From positions 124,001 to 188,000 of the forward strand of contig NZ_JBHJMR010000004.1 in assembly GCF_042310355.1 (NCBI RefSeq): a stretch of 64,000 bases of DNA. The letters are read 5' to 3'. Below the pieces are notes generated by a model, which did not search any database, was not told the DNA's origin, and was given only the letters and a program-made list of their open reading frames with translations. This DNA is from Wenzhouxiangella sp042310355 (lineage in GTDB: Bacteria > Pseudomonadota > Gammaproteobacteria > Xanthomonadales > Wenzhouxiangellaceae). Made by a program: the position numbers and the translations under genes. Of the stretch, positions 44,970 through 55,679 are shown one piece after another (the stretch's first letter is position 1; each line of letters begins with the position of its first letter).

Positions 44970-46979
44970 TTACAGCACTTCGCGAACAGCAGCCACCACG
45001 CGCTCAGTCGTAAACCCGAACTCTTCGAACAGGTCCTCCGCCGGCGCGGACGCCCCGAAGGTATCCATGCCGATGACCTTGCCGTGCTGGCCGACGAAGG
45101 GCCACCAATAGTAGGTCACACCGGCTTCGATGGCCACGCGGGCGGTGACGTCGCTCGGCAGGACTGACTTCTGGTAGCTCTCGTCCTGCTCGAGGAAGCG
45201 GCCGGGGTTGGGCATGGAGACGACGCGGACTTGCTTGCCGTCGCCCGCCAGTTGCTCGGCGGCTTCCATGGCCAGGCCGACTTCCGAGCCGGTGGCGATG
45301 AGGATGGCATCAGGTTCGCCGCCTTCGGCTTCCTTGAGGATGTAGCCGCCCTTGGCGATCGCCTTGATCTGCTGCTCGTCCTTTTCCAGGTGCGGCAGGC
45401 CCTGGCGGGTGAGGATCAGGGCGGTGGGATCCTTGCGGCGCTTGAGGGCCTCGGCCCAGGCGGCGGCGGTTTCGACCTTGTCGGCCGGGCGCCAGACGTC
45501 CAGGTTGGGAATCATGCGCAGGCTGGTGGTGTGCTCGACCGGCTGGTGCGTGGGGCCGTCCTCGCCCAGGCCGATGGAATCGTGCGTGTAGACGTGGATG
45601 GCGCCGGTGGGGATCAGCGCGGACATGCGCACGGCGTTGCGCGCGTAGTCGGAGAACACCAGGAAAGTGCCCGAGTAGGGAATGAAGCCGCCGTGCAGGT
45701 AGATGCCGTTGACGATGGCGGTCATGCCGAACTCGCGCACGCCGTAGTAGATGTAGTTGCCATTGGCCGGGTCTTCGGTGACGTCGACGCTGCCCGACCA
45801 GTTGGTGTTGTTCGAGCCGGTCAGGTCGGCCGAGCCGCCGAGCAGCTCGGGCAGGTGCGGGCCAAATTCCTCCAGCGTGGCGCCGGAAGCCTTGCGGGTC
45901 GCCACCTTCTTGTCGTCGCCCTGCATCTTCGCCAGGATCCTGTCGACCAGGCCGTCGAAGTCTTCGGGCAGCTCGCCTTTCATGCGCCGCTCGAACTCGG
46001 CGGCCTTCTCCGGGTGGGCGGCCTTGTAGGCTTCGAAGCGCTCGTTCCAATCCTTCTCGGCAGCGGCGCCGTTTTCGCGGGCGTCCCAGGCGCTCCGGAT
46101 GTCGTCGGGGATCTCGAAGGGCGGATGGTTCCAGCCCAGCTGCTCGCGTGCGGCGGCGATTTCATCCTCGCCCAGGGCCGCACCGTGCACGCCGGCGGTG
46201 CCGGCCTTGTTGGGGGCGCCGAAGCCGATTGTGGTCTTGCAGCAGATCAGCGTGGGCTTGTCGTGCACCGCGGTGGCGCGGTCGATCGCCGCCGAGACGG
46301 CCTCGGCGCTGTGGCCGTCGACGTCCTCGACCACGTGCCAGCCGTAGGCCTTGAAGCGTGCCGGGGTGTCGTCGTTGAACCAGCCGTCGGTATTGCCGTC
46401 GATGGAAATGTTGTTGTCGTCGTAGAACACGACCAGCTTGCCCAGCTCGAGCGTGCCGGCCAGGGAGCAGGCCTCGTGCGAGATGCCTTCCATCAGGCAG
46501 CCGTCGCCGGCGAACACCCAGGTGTGGTGGTCGACGGTGGTGTGCTCGTCGGTGTTGAAGCGCGCGGCCAGCATTTTCTCGGCCAGGGCCATGCCGACCC
46601 CGTTGGCCAGGCCCTGCCCCAGCGGGCCGGTGGTGGTCTCCACGCCCGGGGCGTCCTTGCGCTCGGGGTGGCCCGGCGTCATCGAGTGCAGCTGGCGGAA
46701 GTTCTTGAGCTCTTCCATCGGCAGGTCGTAGCCGGTCAGGTGCAGCACGCTGTAGAGCAGCATCGAGCCGTGGCCGTTGGAGACGACGAAGCGGTCGCGG
46801 TCGAACCAGTCCGGATTGGCCGGGTTGTGCTTGTGGTGGTCGCGGAAGAGGACTTCGACGATGTCGGCCATGCCCATGGGCATGCCGGGGTGGCCTGAGT
46901 TGGCGCGCTCGACGGCGTCCATGGAAAGGGCTCGCACGGCGTTGGCGAGCTGGCGACGATCCTGGGTGGGCTGGGTCAT
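44970..46979 (-). CDS. tkt: transketolase
   Basis: A 669-residue thiamine-diphosphate enzyme moving two-carbon units in the pentose phosphate pathway. HPGMPMGMADI (catalytic His), the TPP-binding GDGCLMEGISHEACSLAGTLELGKLVVFYDDNN, and DSIGLGEDGPTHQPVEH are intact. The ATG at 46979 begins MTQPTQDRRQLANAVRALSMDAV, the normal N-terminus; the frame is open further upstream but without similarity. First gene of tkt-gapA-pgk. Confidence 0.97.
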   Translation of the reverse strand: MTQPTQDRRQLANAVRALSMDAVERANSGHPGMPMGMADIVEVLFRDHHKHNPANPDWFDRDRFVVSNGHGSMLLYSVLHLTGYDLPMEELKNFRQLHSMTPGHPERKDAPGVETTTGPLGQGLANGVGMALAEKMLAARFNTDEHTTVDHHTWVFAGDGCLMEGISHEACSLAGTLELGKLVVFYDDNNISIDGNTDGWFNDDTPARFKAYGWHVVEDVDGHSAEAVSAAIDRATAVHDKPTLICCKTTIGFGAPNKAGTAGVHGAALGEDEIAAAREQLGWNHPPFEIPDDIRSAWDARENGAAAEKDWNERFEAYKAAHPEKAAEFERRMKGELPEDFDGLVDRILAKMQGDDKKVATRKASGATLEEFGPHLPELLGGSADLTGSNNTNWSGSVDVTEDPANGNYIYYGVREFGMTAIVNGIYLHGGFIPYSGTFLVFSDYARNAVRMSALIPTGAIHVYTHDSIGLGEDGPTHQPVEHTTSLRMIPNLDVWRPADKVETAAAWAEALKRRKDPTALILTRQGLPHLEKDEQQIKAIAKGGYILKEAEGGEPDAILIATGSEVGLAMEAAEQLAGDGKQVRVVSMPNPGRFLEQDESYQKSVLPSDVTARVAIEAGVTYYWWPFVGQHGKVIGMDTFGASAPAEDLFEEFGFTTERVVAAVREVL

Positions 46980-47258
46980 GAAAATCTGCTGCCTGCTTGT
47001 AAAGTCGGCGGGAAAGCCGCACATTTTAGCGTCCCTGGCGGCCGGCCGGGCAAGTAACCGGCAACCGCCGCTTTCGGGGCCGGTCAGGCCGAACGGATCA
47101 CCAGAGACAATCCCGTTAATATCCGGCACTTGCGTGTTTTTTTGCGAGTGCATCCTGCACAAAGCTCTGATACACTGCAAACTAGGAAAAACTTTATTGG
47201 ACCAGCGACGTCAAAGTGGGGGCAGTCTGGTACTTTTTTGACATTGGGTTCGAGGGAA

Positions 47259-48287
47259 ATGAGTCGCCTCAAGCACATTCTGCTGATCGTGTTCGCGCTG
47301 ATCGCCGCCGGGGCCCAGGCCCAGGTCGGCAATGATGTGCCGTGGTCGATCGTGCCCGAGAATCGGGCGGAAGCGCCGGAATCCGCCCCGCCCCCGGCGG
47401 TTCAGCTGGCCTCCGACCGCTCGCCCCTGGGCCTGCCCGGGGAGCGCCCGCGCCTGTCGATGACGATGCCGCTTTCCGGCAACCGCTCGGCGTTGTCCGA
47501 CGGCGACAACGGCGGCAGCGCGTTTTCCTGGTCGCTGAAGGCCTGGCAGATGAACACCGCCAGCCTCGCGCACATCCAGTGCAGCCAGGGCACGATGACC
47601 ATGAATTCCTACCTCGCGGAAGACTGCCGCTTCGTCGACCGGCCCCTGCCGAGCGACTCGATGAACCTGCTGCAGGTCTCCGGCGACTGGATGGCCGCGC
47701 CCGGCCTGAAGCTGGGCATCAGCGCCTTCCGCGGTGACGATGCCCCGGCCACGGCCGAACAGCCCTTCGCATTCGAGCTCGACCCCGAATTGCTGGCGCG
47801 CAATGCCGGCGAAGACATCGATAGTGCCGTGGAAGGCCTGGACGTCAACGTCAGCTTCGGCATTCAGACCGAGCGCATCGGCGATTTCCTGGTCGGCCTG
47901 CAGTTGGCCCGCTACCGGCAGCGCATGAGCATGGCCGAACTGGGCATGTCCTTCGATCCGCTCGAAACCGTCAGCGACATGCGCTACAGCAACAGCGCCC
48001 AGGTGCTGCTGGGCTGGCGCCGCGGCAACTTCAGCGGCGAAATGCTCGGCCAACACCGCGAAGTGCCGCTGTGGCTCGGGCCCGAGCAGGCGCCCTCGAC
48101 CCTCAACTCTTTCGACCTGGAGTTTTCCTGGCAGGCGCAGCGCAACGCTTCGCTGTCGATCGGCGTGAGCAACGTCATGGACGCCGCCCCGCGCGCCGAC
48201 GAGGCCAGCCCGGACGCGGCACTTGAAGATCCGCTCGAAAGCGTCTACGGTCGCATTCCCTACGTGCGCTACAAGCACGATCTGTAG
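47259..48287 (+). CDS. secreted hypothetical protein with outer-membrane-like C-terminal half
   Basis: A 342-residue protein with a signal peptide (MSRLKHILLIVFALIAAGAQAQ). I cannot name the family. The C-terminal two thirds alternate polar and hydrophobic residues in strand-like stretches (VNVSFGIQTERIGDFLVGLQLARYRQR, SAQVLLGWRRGNFSGEMLGQH, LEFSWQAQRNASLSIGVSNVMD), suggesting a beta-barrel or beta-sandwich. GAGGGA directly precedes the ATG. Divergent from tkt. Confidence 0.6.
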   Translation: MSRLKHILLIVFALIAAGAQAQVGNDVPWSIVPENRAEAPESAPPPAVQLASDRSPLGLPGERPRLSMTMPLSGNRSALSDGDNGGSAFSWSLKAWQMNTASLAHIQCSQGTMTMNSYLAEDCRFVDRPLPSDSMNLLQVSGDWMAAPGLKLGISAFRGDDAPATAEQPFAFELDPELLARNAGEDIDSAVEGLDVNVSFGIQTERIGDFLVGLQLARYRQRMSMAELGMSFDPLETVSDMRYSNSAQVLLGWRRGNFSGEMLGQHREVPLWLGPEQAPSTLNSFDLEFSWQAQRNASLSIGVSNVMDAAPRADEASPDAALEDPLESVYGRIPYVRYKHDL

Positions 48288-48333
48288 TCACTGCCGTTAG
48301 CAACCTGACCTAGAACCCCGGGGGATCCTGGAT

Positions 48334-48849
48334 ATGCCCACTGTCGTCATTCGTTTCAGCATCGCGCTGACCGCGCTCGCCATCTGCGCCGCCGCCTCGG
48401 CCCAGGAGAACTTTTCGTCCCTGGAGGAGCGCATGACGGGGCAGGAGTTCCGCGAGACTGGCCTGCACAAGCTCGACGACGAGGAACTGGCCGCGCTCAA
48501 CGAGTGGATCCGGGCGCGTTCGCTGACGCAGGAAGAAGCGGTCGAACTGAACCGGCAGCGCGCCGGCGGGGCGACCGCCAGCGCCGAGGGCGACCGGCGC
48601 GGTTTCGACGATAGCGGTTCGGACGCCGCCCCGATCGAGAGCCGCCTGGTGGGCAACTTCAACGGCTGGGACGGTGAAGCCCGCTTCGAACTCGAGAACG
48701 GCATGGTGTGGGAGCAGAGCGCACCCGACACCTTCCGCGTCTCGGAAATCGAGAGCCCGCGCGTGACCATCAAGCAGGGCCTGTTCGGCGGTTGGCGTCT
48801 GCAGGTCGAGGGCTACAACAAGCAGGTCCAGGTCAAGCGCGTCGAGTAA
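48334..48849 (+). CDS. small secreted hypothetical protein
   Basis: A 171-residue protein with a signal peptide (MPTVVIRFSIALTALAICAAASAQ). It has a short helical LDDEELAALNEWIRARSLTQEE segment and a C-terminal beta-like domain IESRLVGNFNGWDGEARFELENGMVWEQ...PRVTIKQGLFGGWRLQVEG, a layout common in small periplasmic proteins of Xanthomonadales-type bacteria. Function unknown. Follows the previous gene by 46 bp, possibly co-transcribed. Confidence 0.7.
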   Translation: MPTVVIRFSIALTALAICAAASAQENFSSLEERMTGQEFRETGLHKLDDEELAALNEWIRARSLTQEEAVELNRQRAGGATASAEGDRRGFDDSGSDAAPIESRLVGNFNGWDGEARFELENGMVWEQSAPDTFRVSEIESPRVTIKQGLFGGWRLQVEGYNKQVQVKRVE

Positions 48850-48876
48850 CTCGCCGGTGGTCGGCGCGAACGCGCA

Positions 48877-49218
48877 TCATTGCGGGCGATTGCGCTTGAG
48901 CTGCAGCCAGAACAGGCGCACGCGCCCGACCAGGTAACCCACTGCCCCCAGAATGATCAGCCCGATGGGCAGGATCGGCGGCGGCAGGACCCAGCCCTGC
49001 GGCTCGACCAGGAACCACCAAAGCATTCCACCCACCAGCGCCGTCATCGCGACGTACGTGATGTTCTTGGCTTGCCACACGTGGCGACGCCAGCGGCGGC
49101 GCTTGAGCCGACTGACATCCTCATTCGACATCTCGCCCAGCGGCAGCTCGCAGTGGGCGCAGAAGACACTCTTGTCCGAAATTCGCCGGCCGCAGCCGGG
49201 GCAGTTGATTAAGGCCAT
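48877..49218 (-). CDS. zinc-ribbon membrane protein
   Basis: A 113-residue protein. The N-terminus holds a CPGCGRR...FCAHC zinc ribbon (four cysteines), followed by a basic stretch RRRWRRH and two hydrophobic helices (ITYVAMTALVGGMLWWFLV and PIGLIILGAVGYLVGRV). Function unknown. Confidence 0.8.
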   Translation of the reverse strand: MALINCPGCGRRISDKSVFCAHCELPLGEMSNEDVSRLKRRRWRRHVWQAKNITYVAMTALVGGMLWWFLVEPQGWVLPPPILPIGLIILGAVGYLVGRVRLFWLQLKRNRPQ

Positions 49219-49267
49219 TTGCGTAGTTTAGCGGGGCGTGTGTGTATGGTGCCAGAGACGGGTCTTA

Positions 49268-49436
49268 AGGTTTCAGGTTTCAGGGTTCAGGTTTCAGGAG
49301 CGCTTGGCACAGCCGAGAGTGAGTTGCCGAAGAGCCTGCCGCCGTACCCGCCGAAGACTTAAAACCAGCGGGAGCCAACAAGCGGTCCGGAGCCGGTCTT
49401 GTCCTTTCCTGAAACCTGAAACCTGAAACCTTTTTT
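49268..49436. repeat. long inverted repeat of GGTTTCA units
   Basis: GGTTTCAGGTTTCAGGGTTC (from 49268) faces CCTGAAACCTGAAACCTGAA (from 49407) across ~110 bp and the right arm runs into TTTTTT (49430-49435). It sits between the zinc-ribbon gene and the histidine kinase and may act as a transcript end. The same heptamer repeat occurs at ~54808. Confidence 0.65.
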
Positions 49437-50695
49437 AGCCCCGATCCGGAAAGAACTTCAACGTCACAGCCAGCCCGCCGGATTCGCGGTTGGCGAACTC
49501 GATACGCCAGCCGTAGAGATCGCACAGGCGCTTGACGATGGAAAGCCCCAGGCCCGAGCCCTTGGTGCCGCCGACCTGGCGGCCGCGGAAGTGGCGGTCG
49601 AATACGTGGGGCAGTTCTTCCTCGGCGATGCCGGGGCCGGTATCGAGGATGGCGGCCTGCCCGGCCTCGATGCGCACACGCACTTCGCCTTCGGTGGTGT
49701 AGCGAATGGCGTTGCCGACCAGGTTGCCGAGGGTGACGGCGATGACGGCTTCGGGCGCGATGACGCTCACTTGTTCGCGCTCGTCGATGGTCAGCTCGAG
49801 GTCGCGGTCGCCGATCAGCGGCTCGTAATTGCCGAGGACCTGGCGGGCGATCTGGCCGACATCGTGGGCGCGACCTTCACCATCGGCGTCGCGCTCGGCG
49901 CGCACCAGGTGCAGCAGCGCGGTGGTGATGTCGGTGGACTGGCGCGCGGCGCGGGCGATGCGCAGCAGGCGTTCGTGCGTGCGCCCGTCCTGGTCGGGCT
50001 GGGCCAGCAGCAGCTCGGTGGCGCCGGAGATGACCGCCAGCGGGGTTCTGAGCTCGTGCGAGACGTCGGCGTTGAAGGCCTTGTCGCGCTCGACCAGGTC
50101 CTTGAGGCGGTGGGCGTAGTCGTCCAGCGCGGCGGCCAGCTGCCCCACTTCGTCGTCGGGAAAGTGCCGCGCCAGGTCGCCCGGCGGCGAGTGTTCGTCC
50201 ATCGCCTCGATGCGGCGGGCCAGTTCGGTCACCGGCGCCATCACGCGGCTCGACGACCACACGCCCAGCGCCAGGGAGAAGAGCACGAACAGCACCACGG
50301 CAGCGGCCAGGGCGATCTGCAGCCGTCGTGCGAGCTCCTGGTTTTCCGACACGTCGTAAGTGAGGAATACCCAGAAGTCGTCGTCCTTGCGGATGGCCGC
50401 CTTGTACTGTGCGTCTTCGGTGCTCACGTCGTGCACGCCCGTAGGCAGGCCGCGGAACGGCTGGGGCACGATGTCGGCCCGGCCCGGGCGCGTCACGTAG
50501 CCCTCGATGCGGGTATAGAAGGGTTCGACGACGGTCGGGTCCTCGCGCAGGCTGGCGACGTACTGGTCGATTTCGTCGGCGAGGGTGCGCGAGATCAGGG
50601 CATCGACCAGCCAGCTCTGGACCAGCAGGACGGCCACGGCGAACAGCACGCTCAGCAGCGTGCCGAACACCAGGAAGGAGAAGATCAGTCGGCTT

Positions 50696-50718
<23 letters not shown>
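49435..50718 (-). CDS. sensor histidine kinase
   Basis: A 427-residue inner-membrane kinase: TM1 (LIFSFLVFGTLLSVLFAVAVLL), a ~110-residue periplasmic sensor, TM2 (IALAAAVVLFVLFSLALGVW), HAMP, then HisKA with H-box DVSHELRTPLAV and HATPase with LVGNAIRYT (N-box), LDTGPGIA and GSGLGLSIVKRLC. The ATG at 50718 overlaps the end of the response regulator, so the pair is co-translated. The signal is unknown. Confidence 0.92.
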
Positions 50719-51388
<670 letters not shown>

Positions 51389-51418
51389 CAGGCGAATTCC
51401 CCAAGTCGAAGCGGCGGT

Positions 51419-51457
51419 AAAAAAATGCCCGGGCAGAGGAGTCTACTCCGCCCGGGC
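51419..51457 (-). terminator. Rho-independent terminator after pilU
   Basis: GCCCGGGC (51427-51434 and 51450-51457) with inner GGAG/CTCC pairs; on the minus strand the stem is followed by seven T. It closes the pilT-pilU unit ahead of the two-component genes. Confidence 0.88.
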
Positions 51458-51602
51458 CCACATTGCCCCGTAACCGTCGGTGCTGAAATCTGGCTCGCGC
51501 TTGGCACCAACAGCCCGAATGTTACGCCCGGGGTGATTAATCAAATGTTAAATGAGGCAGAAAATGCCGTTACAGCGGGTAGTTAGGTGTTAAGCCGCGC
51601 GG

Positions 51603-52730
51603 TCAGCGATCATCGTCGATCAGGTTCAGGTCCTGCAGCTTGCCCGAAAGCGATTCGGCGTCACCGCCTTCGCTGAGCTTGACGGCCAGGCGCAGGTCAT
51701 TGGGCGAGTCGGCGTGCCGCAGCGCTTCCTCGTAGGAAATCAGGCCTTCCTGGTAGAGCTCGAGCAGGCTCTGATCGAAGGTCACCATGCCGTGGTGGCG
51801 CGAGTCCTTCATCAGTTCCTTGAGCTCCTCGATCTTGCCCTTGCGGATCTTTTCCTGGATCAGCGGCGTGTTGAGCAGGATTTCCAGCGCCACGTGGCGG
51901 CGGCTGCCGTCGATCGAGGGCACCAGCTGCTGGGCGACCACGCCCTTGAGGTTGAAACTGAGGTCGAGCAGGATCTGCGGGTGCCGGTCTTCCGGGAAGA
52001 AATGGAGGATGCGGTCCATCGCCTGGTTGGCGTTGTTGGCGTGCAGCGTGGTCAGGCACAGGTGGCCGGTTTCGGCGAAGGTGATGGCGTGCTCCATCGA
52101 CTCGCGCGTGCGGATCTCGCCGATGAGGATCACGTCGGGCGCCTGGCGCAGGGTGTTCTTGAGTGCCACCTCGAAGGAATCGGTGTCGATCCCCACCTCG
52201 CGCTGGGTGACCAGGCTCTTGCGGTGCTTGTGGACGAACTCGATCGGGTCCTCGATGGTGATGATATGGCCCGAGGCCTTCATGTTGCGCTCGCCGAGCA
52301 TAGCCGCCAGGGTGGTGGACTTGCCGGTGCCGGTCGCGCCCACGAGGATGATGATGCCGCGCTTTTGCATCGCCAGCGCCGAGAGCGAATCGGGCAGGTC
52401 AAGCTCCTCGAAGGTGGGAATCTTGGTCTCGATGCGGCGGCAGACCATACCGACGCTGTTGCGCTGGTAGAAGGCCGAGACGCGGAAGCGGGCCACGCCC
52501 TCGAGCGAGACGGCGAACTGGCACTCGCGGGTCGAGTGGAATTCCTGGCGCTGTTCGGCGGTCATGATCGAGTCGATGATGTCGTGCACCATCTCGTGGG
52601 TCAGCGCCTCGCGCGTGAGCGGTTTGATCTTGCCGTGCACCTTGATGCAGGGCGGCGCACCAACCGTCACGAACAAGTCGGATCCCTTGGCGTCGTGCAG
52701 CTTGTGCAGCCAGTCCTGGATGGTGTTCAT
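51603..52730 (-). CDS. pilU: type IV pilus retraction ATPase PilU
   Basis: A 375-residue PilT/VirB11-type ATPase: Walker A GATGTGKST, Asp-box TIEDPIEFVH, Walker B LIGEIRTRESM, His-box LTTLHANNA. The FEELDLPDSL linker, QREVGID segment and extended acidic C-terminus favour PilU over PilT. Works with PilT to retract pili in twitching motility. Lies 37 bp downstream of pilT. Confidence 0.93.
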   Translation of the reverse strand: MNTIQDWLHKLHDAKGSDLFVTVGAPPCIKVHGKIKPLTREALTHEMVHDIIDSIMTAEQRQEFHSTRECQFAVSLEGVARFRVSAFYQRNSVGMVCRRIETKIPTFEELDLPDSLSALAMQKRGIIILVGATGTGKSTTLAAMLGERNMKASGHIITIEDPIEFVHKHRKSLVTQREVGIDTDSFEVALKNTLRQAPDVILIGEIRTRESMEHAITFAETGHLCLTTLHANNANQAMDRILHFFPEDRHPQILLDLSFNLKGVVAQQLVPSIDGSRRHVALEILLNTPLIQEKIRKGKIEELKELMKDSRHHGMVTFDQSLLELYQEGLISYEEALRHADSPNDLRLAVKLSEGGDAESLSGKLQDLNLIDDDR

Positions 52731-52767
52731 CGTGCCTCCTGCTGGGTTGGGTCGGCAGCGCGCCGAA

Positions 52768-53805
52768 TCAGGCCAGCGCCGACTTGTTCTGGGCCTTGCG
52801 CATGGCTTCCTGCTTGTTGACCAGGCCGCGCCGCACCAGGTCGATCAGGCACTGGTCGAGCGTGGTCATGCCGATATTCTGGCCGGTCTGGATCGCCGAG
52901 TACATCTGCGCGACCTTGTCCTCGCGAATCAGGTTCTTGATGGCCGAGTTGGCAATCATGATCTCGTGCGCGGCCACGCGCCCGCCGCCGACTTTCTTGA
53001 GCAGGGTCTGCGAAATGACCGCGCGCAGCGACTCCGACAGCATCGAGCGCACCACCGGCTTCTCGTCGCCGGGGAAGACGTCGATGATTCGGTCGACCGT
53101 CTTCGGCGCCGACGACGTATGCAGCGTGGCGAAGACGACGTGACCGGTCTCGGCAGCGGTCAGCGCCAGGCGCACGGTTTCCATGTCGCGCAGCTCACCG
53201 ACGAGGATGATGTCGGGGTCTTCACGCAGCGCCGAGCGCAGCGCCTGGTTGAATCCGTGGGTGTCGCGGTGGACTTCGCGCTGGTTGATCAGGCAGCGCT
53301 GCGGGGTGTGGATGAACTCGATCGGATCCTCGATGGTGAGGATGTGCCCCGGCACCGTCTGGTTGAGATAGTCCATCATCGCCGCCAGCGTGGTCGACTT
53401 GCCCGAGCCGGTCGGGCCGGTGACCAGGATCAGGCCGCGCGGCACTTCCACGATGTCCTTGAACACCGCCGGGGCGTCGAGATCCTCGAGCGTGAAGATG
53501 TCGTTGGGAATAACGCGGAAGACCGCGCCCATGCCGCGATGATGGTGGAACGAGTTGACACGAAAACGCGCCAGGCCCGGCACACTGTAGGAAAAGTCGA
53601 CCTCCAGGTTGGCCTCGTAGTCGCGGCGCTGGTGGTCGTTCATGGTCGAGTAGATCAGCTCGGCCATTTCCTTGTTCTCGATCGCCGGCGTGTTGATACG
53701 ATGGACGTCGCCGTCGACGCGGATCATGGGCGGCAGGCCGGCGGAAATATGCAGGTCGGACGCCTTGTTCTTGACGGTAAATGCGAGCAGCTCGGTAATA
53801 TCCAT
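52768..53805 (-). CDS. pilT: type IV pilus twitching motility ATPase PilT
   Basis: A 345-residue ATPase: MDITELLAFTVKNKASDLHISAGLPPMIRVDGD is the standard PilT N-terminus, with Walker A GPTGSGKST, Asp-box TIEDPIEFIH, LVGELRDMETV and ATLHTSSA. AGGGAG eight bases upstream fixes the ATG at 53805. Divergent from yggS, the usual arrangement in gammaproteobacteria. Confidence 0.96.
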   Translation of the reverse strand: MDITELLAFTVKNKASDLHISAGLPPMIRVDGDVHRINTPAIENKEMAELIYSTMNDHQRRDYEANLEVDFSYSVPGLARFRVNSFHHHRGMGAVFRVIPNDIFTLEDLDAPAVFKDIVEVPRGLILVTGPTGSGKSTTLAAMMDYLNQTVPGHILTIEDPIEFIHTPQRCLINQREVHRDTHGFNQALRSALREDPDIILVGELRDMETVRLALTAAETGHVVFATLHTSSAPKTVDRIIDVFPGDEKPVVRSMLSESLRAVISQTLLKKVGGGRVAAHEIMIANSAIKNLIREDKVAQMYSAIQTGQNIGMTTLDQCLIDLVRRGLVNKQEAMRKAQNKSALA

Positions 53806-53922
53806 GGAAAACTCCCTGCCTGAGGCCCTGGGCCTGCCAGTGTCATGTGCAAACCTGCCAACCGGGCGGACGATGCACATCCCGCTTTCGAGCACACCCG
53901 GTGATCTTAGCTTAACTCGGCC

Positions 53923-54621
53923 ATGAATCAAATCGCCCCGACCAGCCCCCGCGAACGCCTTGAACACACCCGCGAGCGCATCGCGGACGCCAGCCGGGTC
54001 GCCGGGCGGCCCGCCGACTCGGTCGGGCTGCTGGCGGTCAGCAAGCGCAAGCCGATCGAAGCGATCCGCGCCCTGCACGCGCTCGGCCAACGTGCCTTCG
54101 GCGAGAACTACGTCGACGAGGGCGTGGCCAAGATCGGCGAGCTCGAGGACCTCGAGCTCGAATGGCACTACATCGGGCCGATCCAGTCGAACAAGACGAA
54201 GCTGATCGCGGCGCACTTCGACTGGGTGCAGTCGATCGACCGGGCCAAGATCGTGCGCCGGCTCGACGACCAGCGCCCCGAAGATCTGCCCCCGCTGAAT
54301 GTGCTCATCCAGGTCAACCTCGACGGCGAATCCCAGAAGGCCGGCTGCGCGCCCGACCAGATCGCGGACCTGGCCGAGCGGATCGCGGAATGCGAAAACC
54401 TGAAACTGCGCGGCCTGATGGCCATTCCCGCCCCGCGCGACGATTACGACGACCAGCGCGCGGTTTTCGCGCAGCTGCGCGGATTATTCGAGAAACTGCG
54501 GGAGGATCACCCCGAAGCGGACACCATCTCGGCCGGCATGACGGCGGACCTCGAAGCCGCCGTTGCGGAAGGATCGACGCTGGTTCGGATCGGAACGGCG
54601 CTGTTCGGGCCGCGGGACTGA
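53923..54621 (+). CDS. yggS: YggS family pyridoxal-phosphate homeostasis protein
   Basis: A 232-residue PLP-binding protein with one TIM-barrel domain: LLAVSKRKPIEAIRALH holds the PLP lysine, FGENYVDEG follows, then WHYIGPIQSNKTK and LSAGMT-type end (here TISAGMTADLEAAV). It controls PLP and amino-acid balance. Upstream of proC and yggT. Confidence 0.95.
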   Translation: MNQIAPTSPRERLEHTRERIADASRVAGRPADSVGLLAVSKRKPIEAIRALHALGQRAFGENYVDEGVAKIGELEDLELEWHYIGPIQSNKTKLIAAHFDWVQSIDRAKIVRRLDDQRPEDLPPLNVLIQVNLDGESQKAGCAPDQIADLAERIAECENLKLRGLMAIPAPRDDYDDQRAVFAQLRGLFEKLREDHPEADTISAGMTADLEAAVAEGSTLVRIGTALFGPRD

Positions 54622-54866
54622 GGGTTGGCTGGTTGGCTGGTTGGTGTTTTGGTGGCTAGCATCAGGTCGTAGGATGCGTGGAGTGGCAACGCAACGCATC
54701 AGCAGCGCCAGAGGGGAGCTGATGCGTTACGGCTGCGCCTCCACGCATCCTACGACACTTCTTCATCACATCCCGGCGCAGCCGGCCCCCAATCCGCAGA
54801 CGAGCCGCCTGAAACCTGAAACCTCAAATCCTGGCACGCCCCGCTACGCCAACCTACAATAGTGAT
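54622..54866 (+). repeat. yggS-proC spacer with REP palindrome and simple repeats
   Basis: TTGGCTGG units follow yggS; a complete palindromic element runs 54668-54754 (CGTAGGATGCGTGG ... CCACGCATCCTACG), the same family as in 43306-43624; CCTGAAACCTGAAACC follows at ~54808, matching the repeat at 49268-49436. No gene. Confidence 0.75.
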
Positions 54867-55679
54867 ATGGACGACATAACGATTTCCTTCATCGGCGGCG
54901 GCAACATGGGCCGGGCGCTGATTGGCGGCCTGGTTGCCGGTGGCATGCAGGCCAAGACCATCCACGTGGCCGATCCCAGCGAGGAGCAGCGCAAGTCGCT
55001 GGCCGACGAGCTGGGCGTGACGGTGCACGACGACAACGCCGAGGCGGCGCGGGCGGCCGACGTGCTGGTCGTGGCGGTCAAGCCGCAGGTCATGGACGAT
55101 GTCCTGGCCTCGGTGGCCGATGCCATCGACGCCGACACGCTGGTCATTTCCGTGGCCGCAGGCATGCCGATCGCTCGCATCACGAAGGGCCTGGGCGGTC
55201 ACGACCGCGTCGTGCGCGCCATGCCCAACACCCCGGCGCTCTACCAGGCCGGCATGACCGGGCTGGCGGCGGGCGCAGGGGTGAGCGAAGCCGACCGCCG
55301 GCACGCCGGGCAGGTGCTCGAAGCCGCCGGCGAGGTGGCCTGGGTGGACGACGAGGCCTTGATGGACGTGGTCACCGCGGTATCCGGCTCGGGCCCGGCG
55401 TATTTCTTTTCGCTGGTCGAGCAGCTGACCGCGGCCGGCACGCGCGCCGGGCTGCCGGAGGAAACGGCGGCGAAACTCGCGCGCCAGACCGCCTTTGGCG
55501 CCGGCACCATGATGGCGAAATCCGAGCTCTCGGCCGGCGAGCTGCGAGCCCGGGTGACATCCCCCGGCGGAACCACCGCCGCGGCCCTCGAGAGCCTGTC
55601 GAGCAATGACTTCGAGCGCATCGTCGACGAGGCGGTCCGGGCGGCCGTCAAGCGCGGCCGCGAACTGGGAGAAGGCTGA
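54867..55679 (+). CDS. proC: pyrroline-5-carboxylate reductase
   Basis: A 270-residue enzyme making proline from pyrroline-5-carboxylate with NAD(P)H. The Rossmann motif FIGGGNMGRALIGGL, VVRAMPNTPA, VTAVSGSGPAYFF and the RVTSPGGTTAAAL segment are typical. Stop overlaps the yggT start by one base (TGATG). Confidence 0.96.
   Translation: MDDITISFIGGGNMGRALIGGLVAGGMQAKTIHVADPSEEQRKSLADELGVTVHDDNAEAARAADVLVVAVKPQVMDDVLASVADAIDADTLVISVAAGMPIARITKGLGGHDRVVRAMPNTPALYQAGMTGLAAGAGVSEADRRHAGQVLEAAGEVAWVDDEALMDVVTAVSGSGPAYFFSLVEQLTAAGTRAGLPEETAAKLARQTAFGAGTMMAKSELSAGELRARVTSPGGTTAAALESLSSNDFERIVDEAVRAAVKRGRELGEG

Noticed and set aside
45231..46898. Long plus-strand open frame opposite tkt
   Set aside because: Glycine/valine/arginine-rich low-complexity translation caused by GC-rich codons of tkt; no family features.
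47238..47243. TTGACA box in front of the outer-membrane-like gene
   Set aside because: It lies only 15 bp before the ATG, so a -10 at normal spacing would fall inside the gene; no matching -10 was seen.
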